In this document: one piece after another, positions 16,189 to 22,483 of the stretch
Numbering within the stretch: position 1 is the first letter of the stretch
Layout of the letters: each line of letters begins with the position of its first letter
From: Collinsella sp. AF23-4AC
GTDB taxonomy: Bacteria > Actinomycetota > Coriobacteriia > Coriobacteriales > Coriobacteriaceae
Direction of reading: 5' to 3'
Length of the DNA: 64,000 bases
NCBI RefSeq assembly: GCF_003462685.1
Contig: NZ_QRVE01000004.1
Coordinates: 62,001 to 126,000, forward strand
The notes under the pieces: generated by a model
Seen by the model: only the letters and a program-made list of their open reading frames with translations
Told to the model about the DNA's origin: nothing
Databases searched by the model: none
Made by a program: the position numbers and the translations under genes

Positions 16189-18411
16189 TTAGAGATGCAG
16201 CACGCGGTCGCGGATCTCCTCGGTTCGACCCTGGTTCCAGAACTGGGTACCGATGTAGCCGCACGTACGACGGGCGACGTTCATCTTCTCCTGGTCACGA
16301 TTGCCGCAGTTGGGGCACTCCCACACCAGCTTGCCGTCATCCTCGACAATCTTGATCTCACCGTCGTAGCCGCACACCTGGCAGTAATCGCTCTTGGTGT
16401 TGAGTTCGGCGTACATGATGTTGTCGTAGATGTACTGCATCACGCGGATGACAGCCTTGAGGTTGTCCTGCATGTTGGGAACCTCGACGTAGGAGATGGC
16501 ACCGCCCGGCGAAAGCTGCTGGAACATACCCTCGAACTTGAGCTTGTCGAATGCGTCAATCTCCTCGGACACGTGGACGTGGTAGCTGTTGGTGATGTAG
16601 CCCTTGTCCGTCACGCCCGGGATGATGCCGAAACGACGCTGCAGGCACTTGGCGAACTTGTAGGTCGTCGACTCAAGCGGGGTACCGTACAGCGAGAAGT
16701 CAATATCGCTTTCGGCCTTCCACTCCGCGCACTTGTCGTTCATGCGCTGCATGACGGCCATGGCAAAGGGCGTGCCCTCCTTCTCGGTGTGGCTGTGGCC
16801 CGTCATGTACTTGACGCACTCATACAGGCCGGCATAACCCAGACTAATGGTGGAGTAACCGCCCACGAGCAGCTTGTCGATCGTCTCGCCCTTCTTCAGG
16901 CGGGCGAGGGCACCGTACTGCCAAAGAATCGGTGCGGCATCCGAAAGCGTACCCATCAGACGCTCATGACGGCACAGCAGGGCGCGGTGGCACAGCTCAA
17001 GGCGCTCGTCGAAGATCTTCCAGAACTTGTCCATGTCCTGATGCGAGCTCAGCGCGACATCGGGCAGGTTGATGGTCACAACGCCCTGGTTAAAGCGACC
17101 GTAGTACTTGGGCTTGTTCGGGTCATAGTTCAGCGCGTTGGCCACGTTGTTAAATCCGTTACCGGAGCGATCGGGCGTCAGGAAGCTGCGGCAACCCATG
17201 CAGGTATAGCAGTCGCCGTTGCCCGCGGTCTCGCCCTTCGACAGCTTGAGCTCGCGCATCTTCTTCTCAGAGATATAGTCGGGCACCATGCGCTTGGCGG
17301 TGCACTTCGCGGCCAGCTGGGTCAGGTAGAAGTACGGGGAATTCTCGTGAACGTTATCGTCCTCGAGTACATAAATGAGCTTGGGGAATGCCGGGGTAAT
17401 CCACACGCCGGCCTCGTTCTTAACGCCCTCGTAGCGCTGGCGAAGCGTCTCCTCCACGATCATGGCAAGGTCGTGCTTCTCCTGAGGCGTACGGGCCTCG
17501 TTAAGATACATAAAGACCGTCACGAACGGCGCCTGGCCGTTCGTGGTCATAAGCGTCACGACCTGATACTGGATCGTCTGGACGCCGCGACGAATCTCGT
17601 CACGCAGACGGTCCTCAACAACCTCGCGGACCTTTTCGGGAGATGCGGAAACGCCGAGCTCCTCGAGCTCGCGGGCGACCTCGCCGCGAATCTTTTGACG
17701 GCTCACCTCGACGAACGGGGCAAGATGGGTCAGCGAAATCGACTGGCCACCGTACTGAGAGGAAGCAACCTGAGCGATGATCTGCGTCGCGATGTTGCAG
17801 GCGGTCGAGAAGCTGTGCGGCTTCTCAATCAGCGTACCCGAGATAACAGTGCCGTTCTGGAGCATGTCCTCCAGGTTCACCAGATCGCAGTTGTGCATGT
17901 GCTGGGCAAAGTAATCCGAATCGTGGAAATGAATCAGACCCTCATTATGGGCATCCACGATCTCTTGGGGCAGCAGCACACGCTGAGTCAGGTCCTTGGA
18001 GATCTCGCCGGCCATGTAGTCACGCTGAACGGAATTGACGGTCGGGTTCTTGTTGGAGTTCTCTTGCTTGACCTCTTCGTTGTTGCACTCGATCAACGAC
18101 AGAATCTTGTCGTCGGTCGTGTTCTTCTGGCGCTTCAGGCTCTGAACATAGCGATAGATGATGTAGTGGCGGGCAACCTCGTAGCAGTCGAGACGCATGA
18201 TCTCGTCCTCGACCAAATCCTGAATCTCCTCGACCGACACGGTGTGGCCCGCGTTCTCGCATGCCTCGGCGACGTTTTGTGCCGCGTAAACCACCTGGCG
18301 GTCGGTAAGACGAGAGCTCTCCTCGACCTCCAAGTTTGCGGCGCGGATGGCATTGACGATCTTATCGATGTCAAAGACAACCTCGGTGCCGCTGCGCTTG
18401 ATAATCTTCAT
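16189..18411 (-). CDS. nrdD: Anaerobic (class III) ribonucleoside-triphosphate reductase
   Basis: A 740-residue NrdD, which reduces ribonucleoside triphosphates to deoxynucleotides without oxygen. The N-terminal 90 residues form an ATP cone (MKIIKRSGTEVVFDIDKIVNA). The C-terminus has two CxxC pairs of the zinc site (CQVC, CPNC) and the glycyl-radical motif RRTCGYIG with the radical Gly near residue 718. The chosen start is ATG 18411 behind AAGAGG. An earlier in-frame ATG at 18441 lacks a good site. Expression is probably controlled by NrdR through boxes about 225-270 nt upstream. Confidence 0.98.
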   Translation of the reverse strand: MKIIKRSGTEVVFDIDKIVNAIRAANLEVEESSRLTDRQVVYAAQNVAEACENAGHTVSVEEIQDLVEDEIMRLDCYEVARHYIIYRYVQSLKRQKNTTDDKILSLIECNNEEVKQENSNKNPTVNSVQRDYMAGEISKDLTQRVLLPQEIVDAHNEGLIHFHDSDYFAQHMHNCDLVNLEDMLQNGTVISGTLIEKPHSFSTACNIATQIIAQVASSQYGGQSISLTHLAPFVEVSRQKIRGEVARELEELGVSASPEKVREVVEDRLRDEIRRGVQTIQYQVVTLMTTNGQAPFVTVFMYLNEARTPQEKHDLAMIVEETLRQRYEGVKNEAGVWITPAFPKLIYVLEDDNVHENSPYFYLTQLAAKCTAKRMVPDYISEKKMRELKLSKGETAGNGDCYTCMGCRSFLTPDRSGNGFNNVANALNYDPNKPKYYGRFNQGVVTINLPDVALSSHQDMDKFWKIFDERLELCHRALLCRHERLMGTLSDAAPILWQYGALARLKKGETIDKLLVGGYSTISLGYAGLYECVKYMTGHSHTEKEGTPFAMAVMQRMNDKCAEWKAESDIDFSLYGTPLESTTYKFAKCLQRRFGIIPGVTDKGYITNSYHVHVSEEIDAFDKLKFEGMFQQLSPGGAISYVEVPNMQDNLKAVIRVMQYIYDNIMYAELNTKSDYCQVCGYDGEIKIVEDDGKLVWECPNCGNRDQEKMNVARRTCGYIGTQFWNQGRTEEIRDRVLHL

Positions 18412-18636
18412 CCTCTTGCCTCTTTCGCGTCGTAGCCTCATTGCGCTTCAGAGCCAAACGATGCCCGGCAGGGCTTGCCCCTGTCTTGCGGCGCCGTCGC
18501 GCAATCTGTGTTCTCGATAAACCATAGGTCCTCATGCGGACAATCCTCGCGGCCGATCAAGCGGCTCAAAGGCGTGTCCAAATGGGACGAATAAGGTCTT
18601 CGTTCTCTGTCCGCCATCTATCATACGACAAAGACG
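18412..18636 (-). other. Long nrdD transcript leader
   Basis: The predicted start near 18630 leaves a leader of about 220 nt. It contains an AGGGGCAAGCCCT hairpin and a possible overlapping small frame beginning at ATG 18535 (MRTYGLSRTQIARRRRK...) behind GAGGA, which would run into the nrdD start region. No known riboswitch motif is recognised. Confidence 0.35.
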
Positions 18637-18684
18637 CATCTATATCCTGTATTCTTTTTTTAGTTCAAACACAACATATAGTGT
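18637..18684 (-). promoter_or_regulatory. nrdD promoter with two NrdR boxes
   Basis: ACACAACATATAGTGT (18669-18684) matches the 16-bp NrdR box. A degenerate second box lies at 18637-18652, 16 bp away, giving the three-turn spacing usual for NrdR pairs. Between and within them a minus-strand promoter is seen: TTGAAC (18668-18663) and TATAGA (18644-18639) with an 18-nt spacer. NrdR is the known repressor of ribonucleotide reductase genes. Its gene is not in this window. Confidence 0.7.
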
Positions 18685-18689
18685 TTCAG

Positions 18690-18999
18690 CAGGTCAAAGC
18701 AATTGGTCATTTTGCAGACGCATTAATTATGAGGGGTTCTTGGCAAGTCGGTAAAACGTTACCAACACGGCTACCTGCATGGCAGTTATAAAACCCCCTT
18801 AGTCAAGCCGCTGACAAATCCTACCAAAACCAAGCCGCTCACGCCAAAAGAATCCAAAAGATTATGCTTGACCAACATGTTGCGGTCACGATCGGCCAGG
18901 ACGTATGCAATCTGCCGGCACCTCTACGGGATGCGAAGACCATCGCGTACGGACCTTGGATCAATATTTGGTGGCTTATTTGGCGGCGTGCTTGGTAGC
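18690..18999. other. Gene-free stretch between nrdD promoter and tRNA cluster
   Basis: About 310 nt with no supportable gene. It holds a small dyad, GGTAAAACGTTACC (18750-18763), related to the AAACGTTT motifs upstream of gap and satA. Open frames crossing it lack start signals. Confidence 0.4.
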
Positions 19000-19035
19000 A
19001 AAACAAAACAGCCCAGAGGACATAGCCTCTGAGCT
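19000..19035 (-). terminator. Terminator of the Gly-Val tRNA cluster
   Basis: On the minus strand CAGCTCAGAGG pairs with CCTCTGGGCTG (one G-U pair) around a 5-nt loop, followed by TTTTGTTTT. It lies just after tRNA-Val. Confidence 0.8.
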
Positions 19036-19044
19036 GCGAACATT

Positions 19045-19119
19045 TGGTGGGCGTTAGAAGATTTGAACTTCTGACCTCTTCCGTGTCAGGGAAGCGCTCT
19101 CCCCCTGAGCTAAACGCCC
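19045..19119 (-). tRNA. tRNA-Val (GAC)
   Basis: Acceptor arms GGGCGTT/AACGCCC, anticodon loop CTGACAC in a CTTCC/GGAAG stem, T-loop TTCAAAT and an encoded 3' CCA. It is second in the Gly-Val cluster. Confidence 0.95.
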
Positions 19120-19125
19120 AAATAG

Positions 19126-19198
19126 AGCGGACAACGGGGCTCGAACCCGCGACCCCAACCTTGGCAAGGTTGTGCTCTACCAACTGAGCCATGTCCGC
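19126..19198 (-). tRNA. tRNA-Gly (GCC), copy 1, no encoded CCA
   Basis: Acceptor arms GCGGACA/TGTCCGC, anticodon loop TTGCCAA. The 73-nt body is identical to the copies at 21252 and 21478, but the 3' end continues TCTA, so CCA must be added enzymatically. It is first in the Gly-Val cluster. Confidence 0.95.
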
Positions 19199-19210
19199 TT
19201 ACGGGGATTA

Positions 19211-19258
19211 ATCTTACGTGATGCCCGCATCCTATGCAAGAACTTTTTTTGAAAAGTT
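19211..19258 (-). promoter_or_regulatory. Promoter of Gly-Val tRNA cluster with upstream T/A palindrome
   Basis: Minus strand TTGCAT (19239-19234), 17-nt spacer, TAAGAT (19216-19211). Directly upstream lies AACTTTT-CAAA-AAAAGTT (19258-19241), the same element as at the other two tRNA promoters. Confidence 0.7.
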
Positions 19259-19339
19259 TTGCGATACCCTCGCGAACCTCGCGAAGACATCAGCCACCAC
19301 GGAAGGTGTAGGCAAACGCAAGCTCGCCGCAAGAGGCCC

Positions 19340-21073
19340 TTACATCTCACCGAGCATGATCCAGGCAGAGCTGTCCTGAGCGAGCCTACCGTCTACAAGC
19401 GGTGATGAGGTGAGCAGGACCCTGCCCGCCGGCAGCTCCACAGGTGCTGCGCCGAAGTTCGTCACACACGCCCAGCCGTTGTCGCGGCGATAGGCGATGA
19501 CGCCACCCTCAGCGCCCTCGGCACCATCCGCAAGGCCGGTGCGCCCGTCAAGATCGAGCCACGCAAGATCGTTGGCGCACCCGCGCAGCTTGCGCCGCAG
19601 CCAGAGGGCGTCACGATAGAGCGCAAGCATCGATGTCGGGTCCGCTGCTTCCCTATCGGCAGCGTAATCGGAAAACCATGCAGGCTGCGGCAGATGGGGC
19701 GCCGCATCGGCGTCCGCCGGCGAAAACCCAAACGATCCGCCCTGCGCGGGATCGTCCGCCGCCACCCACGGCAGGGGCACACGACAGCCGTCGCGCCCCT
19801 TCTCGCGCTTCGGTCCGTGCGTATTGGTCGCAGTAGGATCTTCAAGTGCAGCCCACGGGATGTCAGCCACCTCAAAAAGGCCGAGCTCCTCACCCTGATA
19901 CACGTATGCCGAGCCCGGAAGCGCCAGCTCAAGCAAAAGGGCCGCCCGCGCGCGGCGCTCGCCGAGTTCACGGTCCTCGTCATAAGACAACCCGTCGCGT
20001 AAGAGCCAGTCGAGCGCAATCTGATGGTAGCGCGTCGCCTTGATTTGCGGCAGGGCATAGCGTGTCGCCACACGCGGCACGTCGTGGTTGGAGAGTACCC
20101 AGGTCGAGGCGGAATCGGATTCGATGGCCGCCTTCAAGCCCTCCTCGATTGCAGCGTGCATGTCATCATAGGTCCAAGTGGCTTTGGCGAACTCAAAGTT
20201 GAATGTCTGGCCAAGCTCGCTGGGGCGCGCGTAGAGATACTGGCGCTCGGGCAGCGCCCACGCCTCGGCAACGGCGCTACGCGGCGGATTATAGCGGTCG
20301 AACACGCGGCGCCACTCGCGATAGATCTCGTGGACCTCGTTGCGGTCCCACAGCGGATGGGTGCCGTCGTCAACCATGTCATCGCCCTCGGCAAGATGCC
20401 ATCGGTCGAGGTCATCGCGGTCGAGATCCTTGGCAAGACCGTGTGCCACATCAATGCGAAAGCCATCGACGCCTCGATCGCTCCAAAACGTCAGGACGTA
20501 ACAAAAGAACGCGTGAACCTCGGGGCATGACCAGTCAAAGTCCGGCTGCTCGGGCGTAAACATGTGCAGATACCACTGACCGTCCGCAACACGCGTCCAG
20601 GCGGGGCCGCCAAAGTTGGCATTCCAATTGGTGGGAGGCAGCTCGCCATGCTCGCCGCGACCATCGCGGAAGATATAACGGGCGCGCTCGGGCGATCCGG
20701 GGCCGGCGGCAAGAGCGGCTTTGAACCAGGGGTGCTGGTTGGATGAATGGTTGGGCACGATGTCGACGATGACCTTGATGCCGCGCGCGTGAGCCGCGGC
20801 GATCATGTCATCGAAGTCCTCAAGCGAGCCGAGACGAGGGTCGACATCGCAGTAGTCCGCCACATCATAGCCACCATCGACAAGAGGTGATGGGTAAAAC
20901 GGACTCAGCCAGATGGCCTCGATACCCAGCCGTTCAAGATAGTCCATCTGCTGGGTAATGCCCGCGATATCGCCCAGACCCGAACCAGTCGAATCCTTAA
21001 ACGAGCGCGGGTAAATCTGATAGATCGCGGCATCGGACATCCATGAGCGCGAAGAGGACTTTTCTGTAGCCAT
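19340..21073 (-). CDS. GH13 alpha-glucosidase / oligo-1,6-glucosidase-like enzyme
   Basis: A 577-residue cytoplasmic family-13 glycoside hydrolase that would release glucose from short alpha-glucosides. The (beta/alpha)8 landmarks are present: DIVPNHSS at about residue 104, nucleophile Asp208 in GFRIDVAHG, acid/base Glu270 in AVAEAWAL and Asp331 in LSNHDVPR. The start chosen, ATG 21073, has GGGAGA 8 nt upstream. The frame continues upstream only through tRNA genes. GH13_30-like oligoglucosidase or sucrose-hydrolase activity cannot be separated by eye. It sits alone between two tRNA clusters on the same strand. Confidence 0.93.
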   Translation of the reverse strand: MATEKSSSRSWMSDAAIYQIYPRSFKDSTGSGLGDIAGITQQMDYLERLGIEAIWLSPFYPSPLVDGGYDVADYCDVDPRLGSLEDFDDMIAAAHARGIKVIVDIVPNHSSNQHPWFKAALAAGPGSPERARYIFRDGRGEHGELPPTNWNANFGGPAWTRVADGQWYLHMFTPEQPDFDWSCPEVHAFFCYVLTFWSDRGVDGFRIDVAHGLAKDLDRDDLDRWHLAEGDDMVDDGTHPLWDRNEVHEIYREWRRVFDRYNPPRSAVAEAWALPERQYLYARPSELGQTFNFEFAKATWTYDDMHAAIEEGLKAAIESDSASTWVLSNHDVPRVATRYALPQIKATRYHQIALDWLLRDGLSYDEDRELGERRARAALLLELALPGSAYVYQGEELGLFEVADIPWAALEDPTATNTHGPKREKGRDGCRVPLPWVAADDPAQGGSFGFSPADADAAPHLPQPAWFSDYAADREAADPTSMLALYRDALWLRRKLRGCANDLAWLDLDGRTGLADGAEGAEGGVIAYRRDNGWACVTNFGAAPVELPAGRVLLTSSPLVDGRLAQDSSAWIMLGEM

Positions 21074-21211
21074 GTGACGAGTCTCCCTTGCAACGAGGTT
21101 TTGCGAGATGCCCACGATGATACGCCCAAAGCGAACATTCGCGGCAAACAACGCCACGGCCACGCCCCAAAACGCTCGCTCCCTCTCGGGTTCGAGCCCA
21201 GGCGACGGGTA

Positions 21212-21243
21212 CAAAAAAGCCCGGCTACCGTAGTAGTCGGGCT
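21212..21243 (-). terminator. Terminator of the Gly-Cys-Gly tRNA cluster
   Basis: On the minus strand AGCCCG...CGGGCT with a partly paired 14-nt interior is followed by TTTTTT. It lies just after the last tRNA-Gly. Confidence 0.8.
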
Positions 21244-21251
21244 GCTGCGTT

Positions 21252-21327
21252 TGGAGCGGACAACGGGGCTCGAACCCGCGACCCCAACCTTGGCAAGGTT
21301 GTGCTCTACCAACTGAGCCATGTCCGC
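21252..21327 (-). tRNA. tRNA-Gly (GCC), copy 2
   Basis: Same 73-nt body as the copy at 19126, anticodon loop TTGCCAA, here with an encoded CCA. Third in the Gly-Cys-Gly cluster. Confidence 0.95.
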
Positions 21328-21369
21328 ATATGTAAAACAAAACGGGCACCGGAGCGCCCGGATGTTGCC

Positions 21370-21443
21370 TGGAGGCGAAGCCCGGATTCGAACCGGGGGT
21401 AAAGGCTTTGCAGGCCTCTGCCTTACCACTTGGCCACTTCGCC
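21370..21443 (-). tRNA. tRNA-Cys (GCA)
   Basis: Acceptor arms GGCGAAG/CTTCGCC, anticodon loop CTGCAAA, T-loop TTCGAAT, encoded CCA. Middle gene of the Gly-Cys-Gly cluster. Confidence 0.95.
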
Positions 21444-21477
21444 GAAAAAGGACCGCCTAAACGGTCCGGAAATGCAA

Positions 21478-21553
21478 TGGAGCGGACAACGGGGCTCGAA
21501 CCCGCGACCCCAACCTTGGCAAGGTTGTGCTCTACCAACTGAGCCATGTCCGC
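21478..21553 (-). tRNA. tRNA-Gly (GCC), copy 3
   Basis: Third identical tRNA-Gly body, with encoded CCA. First gene of the Gly-Cys-Gly cluster, directly behind the promoter at 21566-21614. Confidence 0.95.
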
Positions 21554-21565
21554 TTGCGGGTTATT

Positions 21566-21614
21566 AATTTACGCGAGTTGTCCTAAAGACGCAAGTACTT
21601 TTTTCAAAAAAGTT
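21566..21614 (-). promoter_or_regulatory. Promoter of Gly-Cys-Gly tRNA cluster with upstream T/A palindrome
   Basis: Minus strand TTGCGT (21594-21589), 17-nt spacer, TAAATT (21571-21566). The element AACTTTTTTGAAAAAAGT (21614-21597) sits 2 nt upstream of the -35. Confidence 0.7.
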
Positions 21615-21658
21615 GCCTGCCGCATGTTCTTGGTAGCCAAACGCGCTAAAACGATTGG

Positions 21659-22405
21659 CTAGGCACACGATTCCAGCGCTCCGTTAAACAGCTTCACCAT
21701 CTGCACGCGCGTGCCGGCGCCGTCTGTACGACGAGCAACCTCCACGTTATCGACGAGCATACGCATAAGCTTGATACCACGGCCGCGCTCCTCAGATGCG
21801 ACCGGTTCGCTCGTTTCATCGATAGAGTAGCCGGCACCCCGATCAAGCACCTCGACCACAACGCGATCGCCATAGGCCTGAACCGTCAGGACGCACCCGA
21901 TACCGCCCGCATGGTCATAGGCATTACCCAGCGCCTCCCCCGACGCCAATGCGACATCGTAGCGCTCGTCGCGACGCAACGGAAGCGATTCAAGGAGTTC
22001 GGCAATGCGATGTCGATAGTATGGAAGATTCTCGATACCCTGACGGACCTCGACGCTCTTACTCCAGCGAGGCAGCTCCCCCACCGGAATGGCGGGAATA
22101 GACTCCCGTGCCGGACCCGCAACATGCAGGATGTCGACAAGTCGGGCAATCTCCAAAAAGCGAATAACCTCATCGGAGGCGTTAACAAGCGAAAGCAGGC
22201 CCTCTCGCCTCATGAGCTCTCTGGCACGTGTAAGCAAAAACGCCAAACCCGTCGAGTCGATAAAGCCCACGGCCTGGCAATTGATGACAATGCGACGCAC
22301 GCCCCGGTCGATCAAATTATCCAACCGTCGGCGCAGCACGGGCACCGAGGCGATGTCGACATCACCCGGTGGCGTCAAAACCGCTATGTCATTCCACTCA
22401 TTCAT
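21659..22405 (-). CDS. STAS antagonist fused to HATPase serine kinase (partner-switch protein)
   Basis: A 248-residue fusion of two proteins that are normally separate. Residues 5-95 are a STAS domain of SpoIIAA/RsbV type, with the phosphorylatable Ser51 in GFIDSTGLAFLL. Residues 115-240 are a GHKL kinase domain of SpoIIAB/RsbW type, with N-box ALASGEALGNAYDH (Glu157, Asn161), G1 box VLDRGAG (188-192) and G2 box RGRGIKLM. All ATP-binding motifs look intact, so kinase and substrate are joined in one chain. The start ATG 22405 is preferred over an upstream TTG with no clear site. It lies 78 nt after the PP2C phosphatase gene, its likely opposing enzyme. No sigma factor is nearby. Confidence 0.85.
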   Translation of the reverse strand: MNEWNDIAVLTPPGDVDIASVPVLRRRLDNLIDRGVRRIVINCQAVGFIDSTGLAFLLTRARELMRREGLLSLVNASDEVIRFLEIARLVDILHVAGPARESIPAIPVGELPRWSKSVEVRQGIENLPYYRHRIAELLESLPLRRDERYDVALASGEALGNAYDHAGGIGCVLTVQAYGDRVVVEVLDRGAGYSIDETSEPVASEERGRGIKLMRMLVDNVEVARRTDGAGTRVQMVKLFNGALESCA

Positions 22406-22483
22406 ACGACCATGGTTCCCCAAAAAAGCCCACTCGATGCATTCGTTTTCCCAACCGTGCGGATTCAACCCGCCCAGCGTCGT

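Noticed and set aside
16108-18435. A 775-codon plus-strand frame opposite nrdD
   Set aside because: It is a shadow of nrdD with no domain of its own. It is noted because its first residues resemble those of the GTG frame at 15914-16102, a by-product of the inverted repeat.
18534-18791. An 85-codon plus-strand frame in the nrdD promoter region
   Set aside because: It runs through the NrdR boxes, has no ribosome binding site and shows no family features.
18839-19192. Frames beginning MAQLVEHNLAKVGVAGSSPVV at several places
   Set aside because: These are translations of the tRNA-Gly genes, not proteins.
21188-21207. A T-arm-like TCGGGTTCGAGCCCAGG on the plus strand, possibly a tRNA remnant
   Set aside because: The stem has a mismatch and no anticodon or acceptor arm can be built around it; not enough to call a tRNA or an attachment site.
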